From: Selaginella tamariscina
Taxonomy: Eukaryota; Streptophyta; Lycopodiopsida; Selaginellales; Selaginellaceae
Reading direction: 5' to 3'
DNA length: 64,000 nucleotides
Assembly: GCA_003024785.1 (NCBI GenBank)
Contig: PUQB01000148.1
Span: 124,001-188,000 of the forward strand
Part shown: piece by piece, positions 1 to 12,769 of the stretch
Numbering within the stretch: the first letter of the stretch is position 1
Layout: the number at the start of each line of letters is the position of its first letter
Notes under the pieces: generated by a model
Seen by the model: the letters and a program-made list of their open reading frames with translations, nothing else
Databases searched by the model: none
What the model was told of the DNA's origin: nothing
Made by a program: the position numbers and the translations under genes

Positions 1-1014
1 TACGTACATAGATTGAATATACTAAAACCAACATTTTCAACACACGTACATGTTGCATAGAGTAAGCATTATATGTAGTATATATTACTCAAACCCAAAG
101 CATAGGTTTGTTATTAGATAAAATGTATTAATTATACAAATAATGCTAGTTAGAGAATAATTAAATTAAAAATACTGGGTGAAAGTGAAACCCACCTTAT
201 GTGTATATATGGTTCAAACGTTCACATCCAGAAAAAGAAAAGTGTATAGGGTAGCTAGGTAGAGTATGCAGTGTACAACGAACATATACACCGGATTATT
301 TAAAACCGCGCCTTGATTTTGAATTTTTCCGACTGGGACCATGTACAGGTCCGACGAGACCTAATCGGACGGTCAGCAGCAGCAGAATCTAGTTTACATG
401 GACGGATCTGTTTGATTGTGACATTGACGCTTCCATTGCCGGTAGCACGTCATTCGCGTTGGTTGGCTTATAGTAAAATCATTGTTTTTTCTTCGCCATA
501 GCAGGCGCCGCGTTCTTAGTGTTTGAATTCCTTATTCTTTTTCTTTAGGGCAGATTGATCCGGCAGAGTTCTGTAGCTGTATTCCTGTACGAATCTGGCT
601 TTCCGAGGGATTCTCATGTATAGATTGAATACTAGTTCCGATCAGTGTGAAGAATGAAGATTTCTAGCTTTTGGGATGAATCTTGCTAAATCCGCAGGGT
701 TTTAGCTTATACTGTGTCAATACAGGGGAGATTCACGATTCAATGTGGAAAATGGAGATTTTTAGCTGTTCAAAGTGTTTCTTATCGATTTCGTGCAACA
801 AACGCGAGTTTTTGTGGCTATGGCATCCATCCTATTGATTCAACCTCGAATCGACAGGTCTAAGCAGCACAGCACACTTTTCAAAGTCTCCATGCTCGAC
901 TTGTGTGATCGGAGCTTTGCCGGTTCTTCAGGTAAAGATCGCCCTAACCTCTGCTATATTTGGAAGATGAGATTTTTGTCTTTTTTACAGAGATTTTGAC
1001 TTCATGACGCATTC
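1..1014. other. 5' intergenic region before the beta-glucanase gene
   Basis: No gene is recognised here. The first 300 bases are AT-rich. From about 500 to 1000 there are pyrimidine-rich stretches and possible splice sites (for example a donor after position 931), so part of it may be promoter and 5' leader of the GH17 gene that starts at 1015. The short open frames show no family resemblance. Confidence 0.4.
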
Positions 1015-3694
1015 ATGGAGGCATATAAAAGCTGGGCAGTGACGCTTTTGTTTCTTTTTGCCATCACTGGTTGCTCAGGTGAGACCTGCATTCATTCTGT
1101 ACATTTGCCCTAATTTCATCTTTGGCAGCATTTGTGGGAGTAAACTATGGAGCGGACGGTGACAATCTGCCCACTCCTCAACAAGTGGTGGAGTTCTTGC
1201 AGAGACAGAAGATATCCCGTGTACGTATATTTGACACCAATGCCGGAATCCTACAGGCGTTTGCCGGATCAAACATCCAGGTCATAGTCGGGATACCCAA
1301 TGAACAGATCCTTGCTGTTGGGACATCCAATGCTACAGCAGTTGACTGGGTTAAGAGGAACGTAATCACTTACCTGCCTGGTACAAACATAACAGGTACT
1401 TTGAGATTCATCTCATGATTGTATGAGCTTAGTGTAGAATACTTTAATACACACGAACTGCCAATCATTTCTTGTTTATATGTATTGTCTTGCTGACTAG
1501 TCTAAAAATGTTTTTACTACTACCTCATATACATCATATGCATTTCTTTGATTGCAGTACGTGGCAGGTCTGTGTACTAAAGTTAATATGTAGTTATGTG
1601 GTGTCTATTATATTAAATGTGATATCTCTCTCTCTCACACACGCACGCACAACACATAACCTGGTAGTTTACTTATTTGCAAACGTGTATGTAATTTTTA
1701 TGTCTCTTGGAACACAACTTCGAACTGTTTCAAGCAATTTTGATACACAGATAAAATTTAGTGTATTAACTAGGAAGGTTACAGGTATTGTGGTGGGCAG
1801 TCAGGTTCTAACAGATTACACTGGTGCTGCAACCTCACTAGTTCCAACGATGAAGTTCATACAAGCTGCACTTGTGGCTGCCAACTTGGATGAGCAAATC
1901 AAGGTGTCTACTCCACATTCAACATCGTTAATCCTGGAATCCTTCCCACCATCAGGGCAGTCTTTAACCAGACATATGCAAACAATGTGATTCAACCAAT
2001 GCTGGACTTTCTTACGGATACAGGTTCTTATTTCATGCTCAACTTCTACCCACAGCGGATCTACGTAAAGAACATCCAGACGATGACTATAGACTATGCA
2101 CTGCTCAGACCGAACCCGGGACAGATGGATTCGAACACAAATCTTCTCTACACGAACCTTTTCGATGCCACTGTGGATGCTGTGTATACTGCTATGGCGG
2201 CTCTCAACTTCACAACTCTACCTGTTACGATCAGTGAGACTGGTTGGCCTGCTCGTGGTGATCCTGCAGAGGTTGCTGCTTCTGTTGATAATGCTGCAAC
2301 TTATGCTAACAATGTGGTCAAGCACGTCCTCAACAACACTGGTATGTAGAATCTCTGCATGTGAATGCTGTATGTGCGTGCGTGTGTTGTGAGTGTGTGT
2401 TGAGAACGGTCTCCATGCATGCATAGCTTCTACATTGTTCAAGTATGGAGAATGGAAGATATATATATGTTTGTGTTATTTCTCATTTGTATACTCTATT
2501 TCGTGTTAAGCATAGTACATTAAAGAGTAGCATTTTATAGATGGTTTTAATTCTACTAGTACATCACTCTCGTAAGGTGTTAGACTCAGTATAAGAATGT
2601 ATTATATTTGACAATAAATCGTGTATACATATATCATGAGAACGAAATACATGTATACATGTATATTGAGTGTTGTATACAGGTACACCTCGTAGGCCTG
2701 GTATTTCAATTGAGACATATATATACGAGCTGTTTAATGAGGACGAACGGCAAGGCATGACTTCTGAGAGGAATTATGGAATTTTTTATCCAGATCAAAC
2801 CCCAGTGTATACTGTGAATTTAACCGGAGCTGGACAGGTTAATGGAAACACTACAACCGTTCCTTCTTGGTGTGTTGCAAAGCAAGGTATAGACATTATT
2901 ATATATACGTTTAACGCACACACACACACACACATAAGTATGCACGTGTATTATGTGTTAATATAATATTGGATTATATGTAGGGATTAGTACAAGCAGT
3001 TTACAAGCTGCATTGGATTATGCCTGTGGACAGGGAAGGGCGGATTGTAGTCAGATTCAACCTGGACAACAGTGCTATTTCCCTGATACAGTTTTTGATC
3101 ATGCAAACTATGCCTTTAATGCCTACTACCAGAAGGCTATGACGACTCCAGGAAGCTGTGATTTTGCCGGTGTAGCCACCATCACTTTCACCGATCCAAG
3201 TAGAGTAGTTATTCTTGCATGTGTGTGAGAGAGAGAAGAGAGAGAGCCTCAAGTAGAGAGAGAATTTTCAAAACTGTCCTCTGATTGATTATAACAACTA
3301 TTGTGTTGAAGATATGTTTCATCTTTTACAGCATACATGTGAAAGCTCTCTCTCTCTCACACACACACAGGCAAACTCAACGGGAAACATGCATTCTTAG
3401 CATTTTAATCGTTGATCTTGTAACTATGCAGCTTTAAACCACATGCATCAACATCAATGTTGTTGTACTGATGATAATCTTCATTCTGCAGGTCATGGAG
3501 ATTGCATATTTCCTACAATGTAAGTTATTATCTCACACACATGTAGTGTGTGTGTTCTGATATTCTCTCTTCTCAGAGTACCTCGGAATGGTACCACAAA
3601 TCGTACGGGTAATTTTGGAATATCAACTAGGTTGCCAGGAAGTTTATTCTGTTCTGGACTATGCTTTCTCATAACGATGTTGTTACAAATGTAG
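1015..3694 (+). CDS. Glucan endo-1,3-beta-glucosidase (GH17) with X8/CBM43 domain and GPI-anchor signal
   Basis: Secreted, probably plasma-membrane anchored beta-1,3-glucanase of the callose-turnover type. Exons read as 1015-1078, 1129-1395, 1785-2341, 2683-2886, 2984-3199, 3492-3519 (28 bases) and 3577-3694, all with GT-AG borders, for about 484 residues, the usual family length. Exon 1 is a signal peptide (hydrophobic LLFLFAITGCS). GH17 follows (VGVNYGADGDNLP, KVSTPHS, nucleophile Glu in SETGWP near residue 262, TYIYELFNEDER). The X8 domain is complete (WCVAKQG, ALDYACGQGRADC, NAYYQK, CDFAGVA, HGDCIFPTM). The tail ends in a hydrophobic stretch typical of a GPI signal. Two oddities: the family VGSE/VGNE proton-donor motif reads VGSQ near residue 117 (CAG), and exon 3 changes frame near 1955, where GGG stands where GGGG would keep frame. 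It may be a catalytically dead or damaged copy, or contain a sequencing error. Family call is firm. Confidence 0.88.
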
Positions 3695-4082
3695 TGAGGT
3701 AATTTTTTGCTATTTATTTAGCGGAAAAAAAAAACAGAGAAAAAGAAAACGGGAAAGGTGATTGCTTTCCATAATTTTTGGTAGTTAAACATGTAAACAC
3801 GTTTCACGAGTGTGAAACCTGAATTTAAGTTAAGTCATTTTGTTTTCCTAATTTGTTTATTGATGTTTTGAGATTCGATTTTAACCGTTGAAATGGGATC
3901 AAGTTTATGAGGTTTTGGTATATACTGAAAAACAGCGACTGTCTGATGCTGTATTTGGTGAAGAGACAGGAGCATTGTGATCCAAAGCGAGGTGAGTAGT
4001 CTCTTCTTATTTTTTCATTATTGCACTATTGTCTGTTTGCAAACTTTAATCTGTTATTAAAAACCATTATTTTTCATGTCAT

Positions 4083-4114
<32 letters not shown>

Positions 4115-4415
4115 TTTTTGTTTCTTTCAGATGCTTTGATCATAAATTATACTGTGGATGATGCAGGACATGTCGACAAACTACGTACGTAACGTGCAAG
4201 TACTTTGGGCCCACCCGGACAAAACAGCCGGACATCCACGTGTTTTGCGTTGTATGGACAGTTGTAATTCCGGCTGGAAGTCACAGTTCCGTCTCCTACT
4301 TATGCAAGCCAAACTTCATTCCGTGTCGTAAACTCCGTCCACATTCTTAATGAGGTTTGTTTTATGTTTCCATAGTATATAACTTTATTAAATGTGTATT
4401 TAGTTTCCATATAGC
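3695..4415. other. Spacer between GH17 and PLC-X genes, with probable 5' leader
   Basis: Holds a (CA)n run at 4083-4110 and sequence that looks transcribed and spliced: a donor near 3991, an acceptor near 4130, and an intron from about 4353 to 4414 ending just before the PLC-X start codon. No recognisable protein. I take it as promoter plus spliced 5' untranslated leader of the next gene. Confidence 0.35.
4083..4110. repeat. (CA)n microsatellite
   Basis: Uninterrupted CA repeat of about 14 units in a probable leader intron upstream of the PLC-X gene. Confidence 0.9.
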
Positions 4416-5462
4416 ATGGGTGCAAGGATTTCTGTGGAAAAGGCAGCCATAGATGAAGAGAAGCAGCTCGTTGCACTGGAAAAGAGTGAAGGCACAGAGT
4501 TTCCAGGATGTGATACACGTATTCGAATCACAAAGAATGGATGTCAACACTGGATTTGGCAAAAGTCAAGGTGAAGGACGTGCTCTGGCCAGGAACACAC
4601 GACTCTGCAACAGATAAGATTGGGATTTACGGTGTGTCGAGGCCGTTTGCACAGTGCCAGACGGTTTCCATTTACAAGCAGCTGTGCCTGGGCGTGCGAC
4701 TCTTCGACATCCGGTAGAGAATACGGGACGGGTTTGCCATGGGATTCTCCGGAGCTACAGAGTTGAAGTTGTCATAAACCAGCTTAAGAAGTTTCTAAAC
4801 GAGACTGCATCTGAGATTGTCATCTTTGAAGTCAGAACTGAGTATGGATATGCGGATCCACCCCAGTTTGACCAGTGGTTGATCAATCAGGTATGATTGG
4901 CGCGTTGTGAAAGTAATGATTCGTTGGCTTTAAGTTATAAACCATGTAATTAACTTGTCTTAATCATACAGATGGGTGATATACTTGTGAACCAAGACGT
5001 GAACATATTTGGCAAAACGTTGCAAGAGGTTTTACCGAAGAGAGTGATTTGCATATGGAGACCGACAAAAGATCCAGCTCCATCGCCAGGAAGTCCACTG
5101 TTCAGCTCGGCATTTCTAAAAGATAACTGGACTGACACAGATCTACCGCTTACCAAGTTTAATGCCAATATGAAGCATCGGGTGAGCATCCGTCCAATGA
5201 CGACAGGAGATACTTCTACCGTGTGGAAAATACGTGTACACCACAGATTAACAGTGCTATCATGTGTGTATACCCTGTGACTAACCGTATACGTCCGTGT
5301 GCAAGGCTTTTCATCTCGCAGGCTTTTAAGAAGGGACTTGGTGATCATTTGCAGATACTCTCTGAGGATTTTGTGGACGAGGACTTCATTGATGCTTGCA
5401 TTGGGCTTACTGTTGCTCGTCAAATCAAGCAAAGCACTCTTCAATCAAAGCTTATCAACTAA
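4416..5462 (+). CDS. PI-PLC X-domain-containing protein (plant-type, single-domain)
   Basis: Phosphatidylinositol-specific phospholipase C X-domain protein of the plant subgroup that lacks the Y and C2 domains. Start ATG at 4416 opens MGARISVEKAAIDEEKQLVA, matching the family start. Exons 4416-4890 and 4972-5462. Visible motifs: VLWPGTHDSAT (first catalytic His), GVSRPFAQCQ, LGVRLFDIR, RVCHGIL (second conserved His), EIVIFEVRTEYG, LPKRVICIW, LKDNWTDTDLP, YFYRVENTCTPQ, ARLFISQAFKKG and DFIDACIGLT. Total is about 322 residues, normal for the group. Reading frame changes three times, near 4520, 4712 and 5178; the last two sit at G-runs one base short. It may be a pseudogene or carry assembly errors. 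The substrate in plants of this subgroup is not well established. The family call is firm, activity uncertain. Confidence 0.85.
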
Positions 5463-5529
5463 AAACTCCAGGTTTCACACTTAGCTTGAATTATATATAC
5501 AGAGTGTGAGCATTTAGTTACCATATATA

Positions 5530-7420
5530 TCACCCATCAACACATAAGGAGCAGCCGGATCTTGGGTTTCTTGTGGCAACTAATGCATCAAACGCAGCCT
5601 TACCCACTTTGGAGTTTTTCCATTTCCTGCATGCACCCAGCAAGCTGGTCCATGTGACTTGATTGGCTTTGAGAGGCATGCTGTTCACAATTGATAGGGC
5701 CTCGTCTAGTCTGTTAGCTCTCCCCAGCATGTCCACGAGGCAGGTGTAGTGTTTGATACCATGTTCATGTATGCAAGACTCAAAGTACCTCTTACCCTCT
5801 TCCACCATACCCGCATGGCTGCAGACTGTTAGAATACACACAAGCGTGACAGCGTTCACTTGTAAACCGGCTTCCTTAATCTCTCCGACCGACTTGAACA
5901 CCTGAGAGGATTCCCCCAGTGAACTGTACCCCGTTATTAAGGCGTTCCAGGAAACAATACTGGGGGTGTGCATACTGTTGAATATCTCTGCAGCAATAGC
6001 CATGCATCCACACTTGCCGTAAAAGTCCACCAAACCGGTGCTTACCATCTCATCTTCTTCTTCGACTCCAAGCTTGCAAATTGTACCATGAACGAGTTTT
6101 CCAGCTGGTAGTGTGGCTAGACTACCACAGGCCTTGAGTACACCTACATATGTAACACGGTCGGGTTCACAGTCCATGCTGGTAAAGAGTTCCAGAGCTG
6201 TTGAGCTCTCCCCGTATTCCACGTATCCCAGAATGAGAGAGTTCCATGTAACGATTGTTTTAAGGATCATCCTTTGGAAAACCTCCCAGGCAAGCTCCAT
6301 ACTCCTGCATTTTCTATACATATCTATCAATGTGTTTGCCACCACTGTGTTGGATTCCAACCTCGCACTCTCACCTCTTCATGAATGGTTAAGCCCCTGC
6401 TGAGAGAGCATTCTCCTGCACATAATAACGTTAAATAATTAATACCAAAGACAACTACCTGCACATGCCTTGAGAGCAGCCACATATGTGACATAGTTCT
6501 TTTCACAGTCCATGCTGTTGAACAGCTCCAGAGCTGTCGAGCACTCCCCATTCTCCACGTATCCCAGTATGAGGCAGGTCCAAGTAACAACATCCTTATG
6601 AGTCATCCCCTGGAATACCTCTCGAGCACGTCCCATCAGACGGAACTTGCTATACATGTCCACCAAAGTGCTTGCTACAAGCATGTTTGTGTCCAATCCA
6701 CGCTCCTTGATATGTTCGTGGAGGGTTACCCCTTTCTGGAGAGAAAACTGCCTCTTTACGCTTTCACTGGCCAATCCAGCGCATGCCTTGAGTGCAGCAA
6801 CATACGTGATATAGTTTGGTTCACAGTCCATGCTGGTGAACAAGTCTAATGCTATTGAGTGTTCCCCATTCTCCACGTATCCCAGAGTGAGACAGTTCCA
6901 TGTAACAACGTCTTTACGGATCATCATATGGAAAACCTCGTGGGCAAGAACCATGCTCCGGCATTTACTATACATGTCTACCAGTGTGCTTGCCACAACT
7001 ATGTTTGAATCAAAACCACGCTCTTGATCTGTTCATGAATGGCCATCCCCTTCTTGAGACAAGCTTCTCTCCTAGACTCAGATTCACTGGCCAGTCCTGC
7101 ACATGCCTTGAGAACAACCACATAAGTTACATGACTTGGTTCACAGTCCATGCTTGAGAACAGGCTGAGCGCTACCAAGTTCTCCCCATTCTCCACGTAT
7201 CCCGTAATCAGGCAGTTCCATGTAACAACGTCTTTATGGATCATCCTTGGAAAACCTCGTGGGCAAGTGCCATGCTCCGGCATTTGCTGTACATGCTCAC
7301 CAATGTGTTTGAAACAACTAAGATGGATTCAAATCCCTGCTTTTAACCTGTTCATGGATTCTTTTCCCGCCCTCTAAGTTCCTTGCCTTGCTACAATGTT
7401 TTAAAGCAACAACAAAGCTT
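5530..7420 (-). CDS. Pentatricopeptide repeat protein (PLS class, E-type end)
   Basis: Likely an organelle RNA-binding protein. Reading down from about 7420 it shows ALKHCSKARNLEGGKRIHEQ, then at least five PPR blocks built on the phrases LVDMYSKCRSM, KDVVTWNCLILGYVENGE, LDLFTSMDCEPNYITYVAAL and KACAGLA, then a C-terminal block (SHAGMVEEGKRYFESC, HYTCLVDMLGRANRLDEAL, TWTSLLGACRKWKNSKVGK) typical of the E-motif region. No DYW domain is seen. Stop at 5530. The internal repeats are close copies of each other (DNA as well as protein), so recent repeat expansion is likely. The frame shifts near 7257, 7023 and 6360. A 45-base stretch near 6415-6460 has GT and AG ends and may be an intron. The true start is not found: upstream sequence becomes AT-rich. 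No signal for plastid or mitochondrial targeting can be judged. Confidence 0.75.
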
Positions 7421-9667
7421 GAGGGATTCTTTCCTTCTCACCTGTTGTGCTCTTGAAACGTACCTTGAATGTAAACAATATTCTCCAAGCAAGTTTCTTG
7501 CTTTTCTCATGAAACATAATTGTGTATTATCATATATTCTAAAGTACGTCTTTAATCGTTCATGTAATCTTACAAAATTTTAGTTAAACCTTTAAATAAT
7601 GGTATAATATTAAATTTAATTAATAAGATGAACGCGCATTTAAAAAATACATTTAAAGAGCTCATTATCATTCTTTTGATGAAATAATAATGGCTCATTT
7701 TAATGCTTTATAAGATATTAAATAGGATATTAATATGAATACTTAAATAATAAAACTTACTCAAGAAATGATAAAATAAAAAGCCTCTTACTAATTTAAT
7801 AAAGTATAATCTGCATAATTATAATCTCAAAAATTAAAGCTAAGATTTTCAATATATGTTCATTTCTAAATTGCAACAAATTATATTATGTATATTATAC
7901 TATATAGGCCCTAAACATAATATACTAATTAGACAGATATAAAAAGATATTTTAAAGTGTTTTTTTTTAAATACTAAATAATTTATATAATTACATAACA
8001 AATATGTATGTTGAATGCATAAATTGTTTATATTAATTTAATAATAGCTTATATCATAAATTTATAAATCAAAAGGAAGCAAAAAAAAAAAGGAAGTAAA
8101 AGCTAAAGTAGCTAAACATTATTCAATAAATTTAGTATAAAATTGTGTGTTAAAACATTAATTTATTATTTCATCTATTTATTTAAAGATTAATTCTCTT
8201 ACCTTTTATATTGTTTAATCTTTTCACTTGCAAGTAAATATATACTTTTTCTTTAAAATAAACATTTTGTAATTCCTTATATATTGATTTTGAAAAAGAA
8301 GATACAATTAATGTACTTAACATATATATTATATATATATTTTATGTGTTGCTCTTTTACAATCGAACTGAATTATAAATAAATAATAAATTTATTTATT
8401 AATTTAAATGACAAAAAAGAGTTAAGTACTTAATCTACAAAGATTTTATAAAGAAAACTTATTAAAACAATAAGAAAAAGCTATTATTATATTAAATTAT
8501 AACTTTTGTAATTAAAATCTCATTAATAAATGTTTTTCTAATTAAAAAAAAATAAATAAAAGATATATAAATCATTTATTTATAAACATAAATAATTAAG
8601 AAGATTTATAAGTGATTGATTTATTAATTCTTTATAGATATATATACTCTTTCTCATATTAGAATTATTATGAAATTTAATATAGAAATCATATATATTA
8701 ATAAAAGATATGATTTTTTTGTAATAAGTGTTATGGACAACTTTATTTAATTAAATAATAATATTCTTTTATTATTGTTATTATTTTATTATTTATATAA
8801 AATTTAATAAAATTAAAGTCAATTTCTAAAATAAAAACTTACCACCGGAACAGCAGTTAGTCTGCAAAATAAAAAAAGAAGATTATTATCGAAACTATAT
8901 AAAGTAATATATTACTAATAACATCAACTTTATATTTATATAAATAAAAACAATAAAAATAATAAAATTATTATTTATTATAGATAAAAATACTTATAAC
9001 ACTTATTAAATAAAATCATATCTCATAGTGATATTGGAAAGTTTAATTTAAATCATATATTTAAGAAAGCATTATAAATTAAAATGTTAAAATAGTTAAT
9101 ATATTTAGTGACATGAACAATGGAAATCCATGTAATAAACAAGATTATATGAGTTAAAACTGTACTAGAATGCAAGTAATGCAAATTACTTCTACCAAAT
9201 ATGCAACCCAAGTCTTTTTTCACGATTCCATATGCAAATTAACATGTCTAATATAATCAACAGTGTAAACTCACAGTTAATTAAGTTTCGCATTCTACTA
9301 TTCACAAATCATTCATTTAAGAGTTTTATTATTAATTATATGTAAGCATAAAACAATGAAAAAAAAAAATTACAAATAGAAAACATTAAGGTAAATATAT
9401 AATTATAAGCCCATGTTGTCACATAACAGCCTTATTACTTGGTCACTTTTCACACAAACTTTCTCAGTATTATTATTATTTATATTATCAAAGAATTATA
9501 AAAGGTAAAAATGACATTATATAAAAACCACTGACCCTGATAATATAAACCATAATTATGTATGATCATATGAATTTACATTGTATGTGTGTGCTGTTTA
9601 CCTTCAATATGAACAAAGATTATACTACACGGGTATAGAATATACGTCAAGAAAAAAACCGGGAATT
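7421..9667. other. AT-rich intergenic spacer
   Basis: About 2.2 kb of very AT-rich sequence with no convincing coding region or structural RNA. The last several hundred bases (from about 9060) are the downstream flank of the phosphoesterase gene and are shared with the duplicate copy at 30335-31100, so they belong to the duplicated segment. Confidence 0.6.
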
Positions 9668-11097
9668 TCAAATTCGAATAAATAAGAAGGGATCGTCTTC
9701 TAACTCTTCCTCTACAGTAGTCTCTTTTCTGCTGCTATGCAAAACTTCTTCATGCACAGTATCTATATGCTCATTCTCATATACCTTCAACCATTTCCAG
9801 TGATTTTGTTAACGTTGTTGTCCACCATCTCAACCACCATAAACTGTCTGATTCCTTCATAGACACGCGGCACAATAGCTGCATTGAGGAAAACAGTCCC
9901 TCATCATTAACTGTAGTCTTTTTTCTCCAGCCCTGATCTCCAGCCAGTATGTTGTGCATGTGGCCAAACACTACCAATTGTATCTCGCGTTTTCCCTCAC
10001 ATGACTTAAGTGCCTCTCCCAGGTCTATATATCACAAGAATTAGCCTCTGTGTGTGTGTGAGAGAGAGAGAGTGTGTGTGTTGGGAAAAACATAAGTCTA
10101 GTTCTAAATGTACCTGGATCCCCGTAGTCACCAGCTCCAACAGCAAAGTTTTCCCACAGAGATCATCTGCTTTTGAGCCCAACCCTATAACCAAGTAATA
10201 TATCAATATATGGATAAGCATAAATACTCTCTCTCTCCCACACACACGCACACAACTTATGTATATATATACCGGTTGGACCATTGTGGCCGAGGAAGAT
10301 CACAGAGTGTCCTTCAGGAGCCCAAGTGCAAGCTCAGTGATTCTTTTTGCACTAGTCTCGAAGTCAGAAATCCATAACTAGTTACAAGGAAGTGTTTAGT
10401 CATTGCATAATCTTACTAACAACTAGTACTGAATTCAGTGTGTGTGTGAGTATTAGTAACTTACAATTCGGAAAGGTGCTCTTTGCCAAAGATAAACTCA
10501 CTACCACCAAGTGAAAATGGCCTTGAACCAACCACACTAAGCTTAAACTGTGGATAATCTATCCTATTAAAGCCCACATCGAACTCTCTAAGCCTGTAAA
10601 ATAAGCCAGTGTTTGTTCATACATATGTATATATATACACACATGTGCGCGCAACACGCACACAACTTACGCTGTGATTTGATCCTTGACTGCATTAGGC
10701 TTGATCAACTCCTCTGGGATATCACGGCCCAAAGTTCTGCAAATATCATTGAACATGACAAGTATTTTATGATGATAATCGTAATAGTCTACTTAATGTT
10801 ATTAGCATAATATAACTACATAACTTACTTGAGGGTACTCCACCAACAGTCATGGTTTCCTAGTATCACAGCCTTTGGCAAGTCAAGCTTCGCAATATCT
10901 CTGACCATGTCTAAATCTTCGTTGCCAAAATCACCTGTTTACATCAAACAAAGTTGTTGTGTGTGTGTGTGCGCGCGTGTGTGTGTTTGTGTATGAAAGA
11001 AAGAAACAACTTTACCTGTGAACAAGACAAGGTCCGGCTGCGGGAACAGTTATTTAGAGTAAGAACGATACAGTAAACAAGTTATTTAGATATTTAC

Positions 11098-11135
<38 letters not shown>

Positions 11136-11481
11136 TATATATATATATATAATACTTCGAATAATACTTACCTCGAGGAGTTTCAGAGCCGTTCTATCGG
11201 CCCGAGAATCCCAAGCTCCATGCTGAAAATCAAAGAAATAAATATTTTGATTTTCACACACACACGCACATCTACATAGGCGTGTTTCTGTATAACTTAC
11301 AATATCGCCTACGACAACAATTCGGACAGATTCTGCTCGTGTAATCCCTGAAAAAAAATGCATATGCACATGTTTATTAAATTGCATATATATAAACAGA
11401 TGTATATGTGTGTATATATTTACCATTGTTCAACAGCACGCCCAGAAATACAAATGAAACTAAGATACTAGACCAATACAT
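9668..11481 (-). CDS. Calcineurin-like metallophosphoesterase (TIGR04168-type)
   Basis: Binuclear-metal phosphoesterase of the plant/cyanobacterial TIGR04168 type; the physiological substrate is not known to me. Ten exons on the minus strand: 11481-11424, 11347-11301, 11222-11172, 11037-11016 (22 bases), 10934-10829, 10736-10671, 10593-10465, about 10366-10273, 10184-10114 and 10024-9668. The first exon encodes a hydrophobic leader (YWSSILVSFVFLGVLL). Metal-site motifs occur in order: GDIHGAWD, FTGDFGNED, LGNHDCWW, LGHNGPTG and VFGHMHN. The end is LEDDPFLFIRI. Introns carry (TG)n(AG)n or (CT)n tracts. Frame breaks lie near 10350, 10321, 10155, 9900 and 9790. At 10321 and 9900 the run is CCC while a duplicate copy in this window has CCCC, so at least these may be sequencing errors or recent losses. 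This is the fullest of three copies; others at 29446-30335 and 40886-41850. Confidence 0.8.
10047..10080. repeat. Compound (TG)n(AG)n(TG)n microsatellite in an intron
   Basis: Fills much of the intron between exons 9 and 10 of the phosphoesterase gene. It recurs, expanded, at the same intron of the third copy (41212-41262). Confidence 0.85.
11099..11152. repeat. (CT)n(TA)n microsatellite in an intron
   Basis: CT repeat running into AT repeat inside intron 3 of the phosphoesterase gene (minus strand). Confidence 0.85.
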
Positions 11482-12769
11482 CCCTATCTAATATCCTTTT
11501 ATACCCTAATCCAGTTTAGGTATATATCAAGATTTAAATACGATTTATATACAGCCACCAAGCCCTAATATGATCCCAATGAGTGAGTTACTCATTGTAT
11601 AGATTATACAGCATTTTATTATTGAAAAATTATAATTAATATTTAAGAATAAGGTTTTATTATTATAAAAATTAGGTACTCTCGATTCCGTAGCTTTCCA
11701 ATCTTTTCTTTAATCTCCTCCGTTGACATTTCATATCAAATATTTTGAATCATCACATTTCAAACTAACCCTAGAAAAGCCCTAGGTATTTTAATAAGTC
11801 AGGTATTATCGTCTTAAACTTTTGGAACTGAGACGGTTATTTTCTCATTTACTTATAATTGTTAACTATTAAGAACATACTACTTGTTGTATTGTGTGTG
11901 CATATATACATATGTATGTATTTCAACAATTTATTTTAGATGAGAATGAAAGAGCAATTAAAAATTTGAACGAAGTGTGGAAGTGATTTTTAAAGCTTAA
12001 TAATCTGAATTAAATTAGATTACCATCTTCAAAATGAAGAGTTTATAGTAATTTGTATAATAAGTTTTTATTTAGAAAACTTAATAAAGATAAGATGCAT
12101 TTATATGTAAAAATATTGTGTGCTTGAGAGGAGTTTGAACGAACAGCGTGGATAAGACATGTCTAACAGAATGTATTACAGATGTCCGAATTTTATAAGT
12201 CGAAAGTTTAATGTTTTATATATTCTAAATTTGAAATAAGAAAATGAAGTAAAACTTAATTATATATGGTCTTTATATATGGATGGTCCACAAGAAATCC
12301 AAAAGCTGTAAGTTTTAAGGGAGTATCCAAACTGACCAGTTAAATTATACCACACGATCATTAAATATTATTTTTATAAAATTAATTTATAAGATGAGGT
12401 CATATAAAATATATTTAAATAATAAACAAATTTTACCCTATAAATAACCTTATGAAATGTATACACTTGATCAACTTGTTCATTCTTCATGCTAAGAATA
12501 TAGTCAATGAAGGCATACACACATCATGCTTGTGCCTACGAAACGAACTGATCAACCAATCGATTCTCACGTTTTCCAAAGTTTCTGGAACCGCAAAATA
12601 AACAGAGTTTAAGATCAAGTCAAGAATGAACCCCCAGTTTAATTATAATATATACACACTGTTTGAATACGTAATAAATGGTAAACTACACATCACCACC
12701 ATTTTACACACCAACTGCAGAACGAGTGCGTATAAAAAAACAGAGTCTACTCGTCTTCTTCTGTATAGA
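11482..12769. promoter_or_regulatory. Divergent intergenic region between phosphoesterase and receptor kinase
   Basis: The two genes point away from each other, so this 1.3-kb AT-rich stretch should hold both promoters. The last 120 bases before the kinase start are conserved in the duplicate at about 27600-27723 (shared tracts ATAAATGGTAAACTA and ACAGAGTCTACTCGTC), which marks them as the proximal promoter and leader. No specific operator recognised. Confidence 0.45.
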
